This document shows positions 1 to 5,985 of a stretch of DNA of 44,159 nt, piece after piece (positions within the stretch are counted from its first letter, which is position 1; the number at the start of each line of letters is the position of its first letter). Origin of the DNA: Palsa-870 sp039935415 (GTDB taxonomy: Bacteria; Chloroflexota; Dormibacteria; Dormibacterales; Dormibacteraceae). A program made the position numbers and the translations under genes. Where the stretch lies: positions 1-44,159 of the forward strand of contig JBDTKH010000053.1 of the NCBI GenBank assembly GCA_039935415.1, given 5' to 3'. Under the pieces are notes generated by a model. That model was not told where the DNA came from, searched no databases, and saw nothing but the letters and a program-made list of their open reading frames with translations.

Positions 1-383
1 CAGAGCGCCTGGGAAGGTCTGATCCAACCAAGAGTCTTGCGTGGCCGGCGGTTCATCTGGGTGGCAACGAACTCGAGGTGTTCGGAGCTGTGGGTTGAGA
101 GGTCGGTGCCTTTGGGAAAGTACTGGCGAAGCAGTCCGTTGGTGTTCTCGTTAGAGCCGCGCTGCCATGGCTTGGCCGGGTCGCAGAAGTAGATGTCGAG
201 ACCAGTCGCGACGCTGATCTGGAAGTGGTTCCCCATCTCTTTGCCCTGGTCCCAGGTCAGGCTCTGCCAAAGCGTCTCAGGCAACTTGCAGGTGGCAGCT
301 GTCATGGCCCTTTCAACCTCATCGGCACCGTGCCCGTTGGGCAGGTGCAGCAGCATCACGTAACGACTGGCCCGCTCGACTAG
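1..383 (-). pseudogene. IS30-family transposase, C-terminal part (cut by window edge)
   Basis: Reading the minus strand from 383 to 1 gives an uninterrupted frame with the C-terminal half of an IS30-family DDE transposase. WDQGKEMGNH carries the second catalytic Asp, and SNENTNGLLRQYFPKGTDL carries the catalytic Glu. RRPRKTLGW is the usual near-terminal motif. There is no start codon of its own: the segment is the continuation of the reading frame at 612-1418, separated from it by the 224-bp insertion at 384-607. The frame leaves the window at position 1, so the true C-terminus and the far IS end are not visible. Assignment to the family is firm. The gene as it stands is broken. Confidence 0.88.
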
Positions 384-410
384 GTGAAGTTCCTGGATAC
401 ATATGAGACA
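380..410 (+). repeat. Left target duplication (CTAG) and terminal inverted repeat
   Basis: CTAG at 380-383 is followed by the left end of the inserted element (384-410). Its positions 2-26 pair with the right end at 582-606 with three mismatches (at element positions 13, 15 and 20). Confidence 0.85.
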
Positions 411-607
411 GGTTGTATACCGACGCTGCGGTCCGTCCTGGCCGGCGTCCATGCCAATTCGCGGGTCGATGTGGGGCCGCTCCCTGTGAATACGATTTGC
501 GCTCGATCCAAGTTCGGCCTATCTCCCTCCGAGATCTTGGAAGCCGGTCCCGCAGCTGCGTCCCAGCACCCTGCCACAGGAGTCTCAGATGTGTGCAGGA
601 ACTTCAA
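384..607. mobile_element. 224-bp MITE-like element inserted in the IS30 transposase
   Basis: The element is bounded by imperfect terminal inverted repeats (about 22 of 25 positions paired, tips starting TGAAGTTCCTG) and flanked by a 4-bp CTAG direct repeat at 380-383 and 608-611. Removing it with one CTAG joins the transposase halves in frame as GTLVERASRYV, so insertion boundaries and target duplication are certain at the base level. It is too short to encode a transposase. Both strands are open for 75 codons, but this follows from the inverted ends and gives no recognisable protein. A CTAG duplication fits IS5-type (YTAR) target preference, so mobilisation in trans by such an enzyme is an inference. 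Confidence 0.85.
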
Positions 608-611
608 CTAG
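581..611 (-). repeat. Right terminal inverted repeat and target duplication (CTAG)
   Basis: This is the reverse-complement counterpart of the left end, followed by the second CTAG copy at 608-611. The TAG inside the duplication also closes the meaningless plus-strand frame that runs through the element. Confidence 0.85.
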
Positions 612-1418
612 GGTGCCGATGGCGGACTTGCCATTCTTGCCAATGATGAGGTCGCCCTCCCAGTGTCCGGGCACAGCCCGATCCTCGACCTCAGCAGGAC
701 GCTCGGAGATATTGACCATCCCTTGGATGCGACCACGACGTTCCTGGCCCTTGCGTCGGGGCTTGCGCATGGCCCGACCGGTGCGGAGGCAGATGGCCAG
801 CTCCCGCCGCAATGCGCCTCGTCCTTGAACGTAGATCGACTGGTAAATCGTCTCATGCGACACCCACATCTCCGAATCATCTGGGAACTCGCTGCGAAGT
901 TCGACAGCGATCTGCTCGGGACTCAGCCTCTCAATGAGCTTGGCTTGCACGATTTCGCGCAGGGGGAGGTTGGTCGCCAGTCGGGCCGACTTGGGCCGTC
1001 GACCTGCATTGTCGGCTCTTCGCTGTGCCAAGCTCGGTCGATACTCCCATGGTGCCGTCCTCGGGCGGCCCCGTTGGTGATCCAACTGTGATCGGGTCCG
1101 ATACTGCTGCTTTGACATATTCCGTCGCAGCTCGCGCTGAACCGTTGAAGGGGCCCGGCCGATGGCTTTGGCGATGGCATTGATAGACAGGTCTCGCTCG
1201 ACGCCGGCGAAGATTTCTTCACGCTCTGAAAAAGCCAGATATCGATTGGAGGGATGTGCAAGGACGTCTGGTGGGACCACGCCGCCAGCTTGACGAAACC
1301 ATCGCCCGCTGGCCGTCCGACCAACCCCCGCTGCCGCCGCCGCCGCCCTCGGTGATAAACCCGACCGAATCAACAGCCAGAACTGACGCCGAACATCACG
1401 CCGGGGAGGAAGGTTCAT
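585..1418 (-). pseudogene. IS30-family transposase, N-terminal part (truncated by insertion)
   Basis: This is the N-terminal half of an IS30-family transposase. A helix-turn-helix region lies at about residues 15-45, and a second IS30-type HTH follows (REEIFAGVERDLSINAIAKA into GRAPSTVQRELRRN, about residues 65-100). The conserved ETIYQSIYVQGRG stretch comes next, and GHWEGDLIIG carries the first catalytic Asp. The start is supported by AAGGAG 8 nt upstream of the ATG. The last six residues (VPAHI region) and the stop come from the inserted element at 384-607. The native frame continues at 383. No other lesion is visible, so the interruption looks recent. The product lacks the second Asp and the Glu and should be inactive. 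Confidence 0.9.
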
Positions 1419-1436
1419 CCAACACTCCTTTTACTC

Positions 1437-1464
1437 AGGGGTGTTGCGACGACTCCTTGAACTC
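1437..1464 (-). repeat. Probable terminal inverted repeat of the IS30 element
   Basis: The segment 18-45 bp upstream of the transposase start reads GGTGTTGCGACGACTCCTTG on the plus strand, which resembles ends of IS30-family elements in high-GC bacteria. The partner end lies outside the window, so the exact boundary is not proven. Confidence 0.4.
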
Positions 1465-1557
1465 AAGCTTGCGACATCTGTCCACTATGTGCTGAAATCA
1501 CACACCTCCCTTCCCGCCATCACTTTCAAGCAGCTCTCTGAGAGTACCGCCTGACCG

Positions 1558-1875
1558 CTACGTATCCATGCCGAGAGCGAAACGCAGGGCGTCCTCCACC
1601 TCTGCCATGCGGGCGCCTGACAGGACCGTGAGGCGCTCGCGCAGCGAGCTCTTCGCGATCGTGGTGATCGTGTCGAGATTCACCACACTTGCCCGCGGCA
1701 CTCCATCGGCCGCGCTGAGTGGAACTTCCACCGGGATAGCCCGAACTCGCGTAGTGACTGGTGCCACGGTAACGAGCGCTCTGACCTCATAGGCATCGTT
1801 ACGAGACAGAAGGAGCACCGGTCTGCGTCCTGCCGACTCCGGCAGGTCAGCCCACCAAATTTCGCCGCGCCTCAC
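1558..1875 (-). CDS. mazF: MazF/PemK-family mRNA interferase toxin
   Basis: A 105-residue protein with the MazF/PemK fold pattern. RRGEIWWADLP is the first strand, GRRPVLLLSRN the second, and APVTTRVRAIPVEVPL is followed by VVNLDTITTIAKSSL. The first-strand Arg and the Ser/Thr of the VTT region are the residues usually tied to RNA cleavage. The family cuts single-stranded mRNA at short specific sites when its antitoxin is degraded. Length is normal for the family. The start overlaps the antitoxin stop by 4 nt (ATGA), giving the usual antitoxin-first coupled order. Location beside an IS element suggests an acquired module. Family assignment is firm; the cleavage specificity cannot be read from sequence. 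Confidence 0.88.
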   Translation of the reverse strand: MRRGEIWWADLPESAGRRPVLLLSRNDAYEVRALVTVAPVTTRVRAIPVEVPLSAADGVPRASVVNLDTITTIAKSSLRERLTVLSGARMAEVEDALRFALGMDT

Positions 1876-2126
1876 TCCCAGGGCTCGGAGGCGAGGAGCG
1901 CGACGGCACTTTGAGTCGCGGCCTCAACCTCTTCCGCGGCCTCCGGGTGATCGACATATCCCCGGCGGTAGACCTCGGCCGATGACTCGGCGCCAATGGT
2001 CAGCCGAGCTGAGGCAGCTTCCCTGAAGTACTGGCTGCGCGACTCACCGCGGCGTCGACGGACCCGATCGACTTCACCCAGCAACTGCTCTGGAAGGCTG
2101 ATGGCCACCTTCACCGTCTTGTTCAT
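1872..2126 (-). CDS. Ribbon-helix-helix (CopG/MazE-type) antitoxin
   Basis: This short protein (84 residues from the preferred start) has a ribbon-helix-helix N-terminus: KTVKVAISLPEQLLGEVDRV is the beta strand and first helix, and ESRSQYFREA the second helix. An acidic, Ala/Glu-rich C-terminus follows and would wrap the toxin. It should neutralise the MazF protein encoded 4 nt downstream and autoregulate the pair. The start at 2126 is chosen because family members begin with MxKTVKV, and because a -10-like TATGAT lies 7 nt upstream. An in-frame ATG at 2138 would add four residues (MIAG). Neither start has a clear Shine-Dalgarno sequence, which fits a leaderless message. Confidence 0.8.
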   Translation of the reverse strand: MNKTVKVAISLPEQLLGEVDRVRRRRGESRSQYFREAASARLTIGAESSAEVYRRGYVDHPEAAEEVEAATQSAVALLASEPWE

Positions 2127-2143
2127 ACCGGCAATCATACCGG
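2123..2143 (-). promoter_or_regulatory. Candidate -10 and direct-repeat operator of the toxin-antitoxin pair
   Basis: Two exact 9-bp copies of TCATACCGG (plus strand, 2123-2131 and 2135-2143) are spaced 12 bp apart and cover both possible antitoxin starts and the TATGAT hexamer at 2134-2139. Short direct repeats one helical turn apart are a common arrangement for ribbon-helix-helix repressors. The regulatory role is inferred. Confidence 0.4.
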
Positions 2144-2192
2144 GAGCAAGCGCACGGCCACGCCACGTTGCCGTTCTTGTCAGGAGTCGCGT

Positions 2193-2406
2193 TCAGGACT
2201 CGAGCCAGGAGTACAGCCGGTCCCTTGGGTCGCCCGAGCTGCCATGCCCCAGCGCCCTTGTCACAATACTTCGGCGCCGGGAATGGTGCGGCCGAGCCAC
2301 TCGGCGTGCTGGCTTGGAAGCACTGGATCGTCCGGATCGTGCCACACCTGGGTCGGCACTGCATTCGCACTCGGAGCCCCGCCAGACTCTTTGACCGTTC
2401 GCGAGG
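2193..2406 (-). pseudogene. Alpha/beta-hydrolase C-terminal remnant with a frameshift
   Basis: On the minus strand just after the SDR gene stop, one frame reads VPTQVWHDPDDPVLPSQHAE then WLGRTIPGAEVL and stops at 2261. A neighbouring frame continues as VTRALGHGSSGDPRDRLYSW then LES. Joined, these give the usual alpha/beta-hydrolase C-terminus: a V-x-VWH-x-xDDPVLP segment carrying the acid residue, HAEWL, IPGAE, then GHG carrying the catalytic His and a final helix. Loss of one base near 2263 explains the break. No start codon or N-terminal domain is present, so this is the tail of a decayed gene. The joined reading is my reconstruction. Confidence 0.5.
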
Positions 2407-3330
2407 TCAGTCGACTGCACCTCGTGGGGCTGGTTCCAGCGTTGGGTTTGATGTCGCGTCCTGATGGCGCACGACGTCAATGAGCCGAGTGAGCGGGATT
2501 TCGGGATAGAGTGTGCGGAGGTCGCGCGGATCGAAGCTCATGTTCCCGGTCGCCATGACAACTCCGGCCTGGAGAAGGCGCGCCACGTCTGGCCGGACGG
2601 GACGCATCAACAGAGCGCCGATTCGCATCGCCGGCAACGGGATGCGCCTGACCGCCGCTTTCCGGCCGCGAACCCTGTCGACGATCTCGCCCACGTTCTT
2701 CATCGTCAAGTTTTCCGGCCCACCGAGGTCCAGTGTCGCCCGCCGAAGCCGGGGATCCGACAGAGAGAGGTGGATGAAGCGAGCGACGTCGCCAGCCGAA
2801 ACGAAGTTGATCGGGTTGTCGCCCCGTCCGAAGAGCGTGGTCTTGCCCTTCTCCGTCCCGGAACCACCGATGATGCCTGCCCAGAGCTCCATGAACACTG
2901 TGGGGCGGATGATGGTCCAGTCGAGCCGACTCTTCCGCAGGCGCTGCTCCGCGTAGAACTTCATGCGGTTGAGCTCCATCGGGTGATCGGGGCCTGCTCG
3001 ATGGATCGAGACCAGGATGAATTGCTTGGCGCCGGCGGCCTCAGCCGCCGCGATCAGGTTATCGTTGCCCAGGAAGTCGACCGGCCTCGGGCCATCCCCT
3101 CCCGGACCGAAGCCGGTGACGGCTGAGATCACCGTTTCGACGCCCGCGAGGGCTGGCGCCAGGGATGGCGCATCCCGCACGTCGCCCACCACGACGTGGG
3201 CATTCCGGGTGGAAAGCGTTTGAGCCCCCTTCGGGTGGCGCGTCAAAAGGCGAACTTGCAGGCCGCCGGTGGCCAGCAATTGCACCAATGTGCCTCCCAG
3301 GCGGCCAGTGCCGCCTGCGACCAGAATCAC
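2407..3330 (-). CDS. NmrA-like / atypical SDR NAD(P)-binding oxidoreductase
   Basis: A 307-residue protein opening with the Rossmann motif VAGGTGRLGGTLV (residues 3-15). It continues with VVVGDVRD, a variable acid-binding strand, and VISAVTGFGPGG, typical of atypical short-chain dehydrogenases (NmrA/complex I NDUFA9-like). LDWTIIRPTVFMELW and INFVSAGDVARF match the substrate-side conserved blocks. The classical YxxxK pair is replaced by MKFYAEQRLRKS. It may be an oxidoreductase or an NADP-sensing protein; the substrate is unknown. It overlaps the NTF2-like gene by 4 nt, and both are probably controlled by the divergent TetR regulator. The last 15 residues have no family match and may have been added when the downstream gene decayed. 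Confidence 0.82.
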   Translation of the reverse strand: MILVAGGTGRLGGTLVQLLATGGLQVRLLTRHPKGAQTLSTRNAHVVVGDVRDAPSLAPALAGVETVISAVTGFGPGGDGPRPVDFLGNDNLIAAAEAAGAKQFILVSIHRAGPDHPMELNRMKFYAEQRLRKSRLDWTIIRPTVFMELWAGIIGGSGTEKGKTTLFGRGDNPINFVSAGDVARFIHLSLSDPRLRRATLDLGGPENLTMKNVGEIVDRVRGRKAAVRRIPLPAMRIGALLMRPVRPDVARLLQAGVVMATGNMSFDPRDLRTLYPEIPLTRLIDVVRHQDATSNPTLEPAPRGAVD

Positions 3331-3746
3331 CGGCCCACCGCCTGCTTCACAGCGGCATCCACGCCAATCCCGCCATCCTCCACCCGCTCCAGGTAGAAGC
3401 GCACCGAGGTGAACTCGCCTTCGCCCACCTCAAAGATGGAGACGCCACGCATCAGATGCTTCACACCGTCACACCGCGCGCCCCGCATCTCCCACTCCGT
3501 CCAGACGGCGTTACCGTCGACGGACGAGCGGACCATGTCGGCCTCAATGTCTGGAACACTGCTGAAAATTTGGGCCCAGTTCTTCCGCACCTGTTCACGG
3601 CCATAGAACGAGCGCGCCGGGTGCACCGGCGTTTCGTTGACAAAGTCCTGGGCAAAGCAACCAGCCAATGCTTCAAGGTCGTGCCGGTTGACCGCGTCAT
3701 GCAGGCGCTGAGCCAGCGCAAGGCCGGATGATGTGCGTGTGTCCAT
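3327..3746 (-). CDS. SnoaL-like / NTF2-fold nuclear transport factor 2 family protein
   Basis: A 139-residue protein with the SnoaL-like (NTF2-fold) layout: the first helix LAQRLHDAVNRHDLEALAGC, then FAQDFVNETP, YGREQVRKNWAQIFSSVPDI, and strands WTEWEMRGARCDG and GVSIFEVGEGEFTSVRFYLE. These small cone-shaped proteins bind hydrophobic ligands and include polyketide cyclases, isomerases and limonene-epoxide hydrolases. The reaction cannot be assigned. Translation is supported by GGAGGAAA 8 nt before the ATG. It is the first gene of a two-gene operon with the SDR oxidoreductase and is transcribed divergently from the TetR gene. A -10-like TATAGT lies inside the upstream palindrome. Confidence 0.8.
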   Translation of the reverse strand: MDTRTSSGLALAQRLHDAVNRHDLEALAGCFAQDFVNETPVHPARSFYGREQVRKNWAQIFSSVPDIEADMVRSSVDGNAVWTEWEMRGARCDGVKHLMRGVSIFEVGEGEFTSVRFYLERVEDGGIGVDAAVKQAVGR

Positions 3747-3776
3747 TTCGATTTCCTCCAGAGTTCTGCTAATCGG

Positions 3777-3791
3777 CAGACTATAAGTCTG
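3777..3791. promoter_or_regulatory. Palindromic operator 1 of the TetR / SnoaL-SDR divergent promoter
   Basis: CAGACTATAAGTCTG is a perfect inverted repeat (6-bp arms, 3-bp centre). On the minus strand it contains TATAGT, a good -10 for the SnoaL-SDR operon, so repressor bound here would block that promoter. Confidence 0.7.
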
Positions 3792-3796
3792 ATCGG

Positions 3797-3811
3797 TAGA
3801 CTCATAGTCTG
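3797..3811. promoter_or_regulatory. Palindromic operator 2 of the TetR / SnoaL-SDR divergent promoter
   Basis: AGACTCATAGTCT (3798-3810) is a perfect inverted repeat sharing the AGACT/AGTCT arms of operator 1, centred 20 bp away (about two helical turns). It abuts the TetR ATG. TAGACT at 3797-3802 could be the -10 of a leaderless tetR transcript. Confidence 0.68.
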
Positions 3812-4537
3812 ATGGATGGCAAGGAGCGTGTCAAACGGCCATACCAGTCGACTCTGCGCGGTGCGCAGGCTCAGTCAACCCGCTGGGCTGTAATCGCCGC
3901 CGCGGCGAAGCTCTTCGCCGAACGCGGATACGGAGCAACGTCGATCGACGATATTGCGGAAGAGGCAGGGGTCAGCCGGGCAACTGTCTTCACGTCAGTC
4001 GGCGGTAAACCGATGCTGCTCAAAGCCGCAGTGGACGTCGCGATCGTCGGTGACGACGAGCAGGTGTCGCTGCCGGAGCGCCCGCGCTCGATAGCAGTTC
4101 GCTCGGAACCCGATCCACGCAAGTACCTTGCTCTGTACGCAGAGTTGCTAACTGAGATTGGAGGTCGGCTGGCCTCGGTGTACGAGGCGCTGCGTGGCGC
4201 TGCTGGAACTGATATGGACGCACGCGCACTATGGGAATCCCACCTACATCAGAGGCAACAGGGGGCGGCCAACGTGGTCGGCGACGTTCTCAGGAAGGGA
4301 ACGCTCCGTAAAGGCGTGGACAGGAATGCCGCCGCCGACATCGTCTGGCTGCTCAACGATCCCGGTCTCTACCACCTCTTGGTCCACCGCCGCGGCTGGA
4401 CTCCAGCCCACTTCCAGGCCTGGCTGGCGGAGACCCTGATCCGCCAGCTGCAACCTGACCTGGGCAAGCCTCCCCGACCCCTAACCCGGGAGGCTGTGCC
4501 CGGACGCCTCAAACAAAGGAGATCTCGCGCCCATTGA
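3812..4537 (+). CDS. TetR-family transcriptional repressor
   Basis: A 241-residue regulator. The N-terminal TetR DNA-binding domain is at about residues 25-72: AAAKLFAERGYGATSIDDIA is helix 1 and the start of helix 2, and EEAGVSRATVFTSVGGKPML is the recognition helix, with VGGK in place of the usual FxxK. The C-terminal ligand domain is not assignable. Two matching palindromes directly upstream, overlapping both divergent -10 regions, point to local autoregulation and control of the SnoaL-SDR pair. There is no Shine-Dalgarno sequence before the ATG, and operator 2 touches it, so the message may be leaderless. The C-terminus is basic (PGRLKQRRSRAH). Confidence 0.88.
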   Translation: MDGKERVKRPYQSTLRGAQAQSTRWAVIAAAAKLFAERGYGATSIDDIAEEAGVSRATVFTSVGGKPMLLKAAVDVAIVGDDEQVSLPERPRSIAVRSEPDPRKYLALYAELLTEIGGRLASVYEALRGAAGTDMDARALWESHLHQRQQGAANVVGDVLRKGTLRKGVDRNAAADIVWLLNDPGLYHLLVHRRGWTPAHFQAWLAETLIRQLQPDLGKPPRPLTREAVPGRLKQRRSRAH

Positions 4538-4760
4538 GGTCCACGCTTTTGGCATTTGGTGAAGTGAGAGTTCGAAAAGTGTCTACGACACCCCGCCATC
4601 CGCAAGTACTCCTCCAGCGACAGGTACCCAAGAACGGGTATCGAGTCGGATGGTTTGAGGTATTTCTCGCCTTTTGGCGACCACCCCTTGATTCATAGCC
4701 TCATCTCACGGCTTGCACGCGGGTCAACGCCGAATTTGAGAAGGAGGTCGATACCGCGAA

Positions 4761-4919
4761 ATGAGCGACAACTACAGGCTCTACGCGCAGAAGATGGACG
4801 AGCAGCGCGAGCGGCGCGCCAACAGTCCGCTCAGCGTCCAGGTCCAGGAGCTGCTGGCGGTCGTGCGAGAGTGCGAGGCGAGATGGGCCCTCGAAGACCG
4901 CATCGAGCGCGCCCGCTAG
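4761..4919 (+). CDS. Small hypothetical protein (52 residues)
   Basis: ATG at 4761 is preceded by AAGGAGG at 4741-4747, with rather long spacing, and the frame runs to TAG at 4917. The product is hydrophilic and probably all-helical: MSDNYRLYAQKMDEQRERRA at the start, then LSVQVQELLAVVRECEARWA and an Arg-rich end. It does not match a family I know. It ends 4 nt inside the convergent GNAT gene. The 223 bp before it (4538-4760) hold no gene that I can support, only a small TACCC/GGGTA hairpin near 4626-4641. Evidence for translation is the ribosome-binding site and codon use typical of the window. Confidence 0.5.
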   Translation: MSDNYRLYAQKMDEQRERRANSPLSVQVQELLAVVRECEARWALEDRIERAR

Positions 4920-5962
4920 CGACTCGCCGACGCGCGGGGACCTGAGTCCAGCCGCTTCCTTGTGAGTTGGTAAACGACCGACTCGCGATACGGGCGGAAT
5001 CCCAGCTTGTGGTTGATGCCAAGCATCGGCTCGTTCGAGCCGGCGTTGCCGGTGACCACCCATCTCGTCTGCGGGTACCGATCCACCACGTACAGCAACA
5101 TGGACGCCTTCGCCCATTTGCCCAGCCCGCGGCCGCGATAGTCCGTGCCCACGCCCGTGAAAGCCTGCTGTATGCGGTCCACCTCGAACGGTATGAAAAG
5201 AATCGTTGTGAGGCCCGCGATTGCCCCGTCTGCCTCCCGTGCAATGTACGTGTGAACCACTCCGCCCAGCACGGCAATTCTTGAGAAGAAATCCTCAGCG
5301 GATTCGGGCGTGAAGACCTCGGCGCCATGTTCCAGCTCTTCCATCGGCGCGGTGTTGACCATCTCGGTCAGCGCCCGGGCGTATTCGGGCAACACGTCAG
5401 CAGGGACTCGATTCTCGTAAAGGACGAGCTCCGTCCGCGGGTTCCGCTGTGCGCCCTCCTCGACCCACTTTCGAACCATCGACCAGTCCACCTTTGTGAA
5501 GTCGAGGCGGCTCTCCCTATCGGTCAACCGCGGCTCGGCGCCGAGGCCCTTCAGGAATCGGTGCCCGTCTCCTTCGTCGGTCGACACCGTGAGCACGGTG
5601 CAGCCGTACTGATCCATCACCCTCGCGACCACCGGCAGCCAGCTTCTGCCCAGGCCCTGTCGCCGATGCTGCTCGAGCACAGCCCCTTCGACGTCCAGAA
5701 ACTGCTTGTTGCCCTCGTACTGCGGTGAACCTGGCCTGTGCGCGAAGGTCTCCAACACGCTCACGATCTGGTCGCCAGATTCGATGCAGAAAAGAGAGTG
5801 GCGTTTCAACGGGCTGTCTCGCTTGACGTGCGCCTCGAAAAGCTCATCCGGCAGCAGCGGATCATCTGGGCGCCATTCCAGCTGACGCAGCCGCCGGTAC
5901 TCGTGAAACTTGCGCCACCAGTCGCGTGATGCGCTCCTGACGTTGACCTCGAGGGTGGCCAT
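4916..5962 (-). CDS. Tandem GNAT-domain N-acetyltransferase
   Basis: A 348-residue protein with two GNAT acetyltransferase modules. The first (about residues 1-165) has the acetyl-CoA pyrophosphate loop HRRQGLGRSWLP. The second (about 190-335) has YRGRGLGKWAKASML, followed by TGNAGSNEPMLGINHKLGFR, a strongly conserved GNAT motif B with the Asn-rich turn. Double-GNAT architecture is shared with mycothiol synthase and several antibiotic or amine acetyltransferases, but nothing visible fixes the substrate. The second module looks more intact and is probably the catalytic one. The gene is divergent from the TAP-like hydrolase by 23 bp and convergent with the small ORF at 4761. Confidence 0.85.
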   Translation of the reverse strand: MATLEVNVRSASRDWWRKFHEYRRLRQLEWRPDDPLLPDELFEAHVKRDSPLKRHSLFCIESGDQIVSVLETFAHRPGSPQYEGNKQFLDVEGAVLEQHRRQGLGRSWLPVVARVMDQYGCTVLTVSTDEGDGHRFLKGLGAEPRLTDRESRLDFTKVDWSMVRKWVEEGAQRNPRTELVLYENRVPADVLPEYARALTEMVNTAPMEELEHGAEVFTPESAEDFFSRIAVLGGVVHTYIAREADGAIAGLTTILFIPFEVDRIQQAFTGVGTDYRGRGLGKWAKASMLLYVVDRYPQTRWVVTGNAGSNEPMLGINHKLGFRPYRESVVYQLTRKRLDSGPRASASR

Positions 5963-5985
5963 GGCGAAGGAGCATATAGACTCGA

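Noticed and set aside
380..611. Two 75-codon frames on opposite strands through the inserted element
   Set aside because: They result from the mirrored ends and chance openness in GC-rich DNA; no family resemblance, and stops and starts are supplied by the ends and the target duplication.
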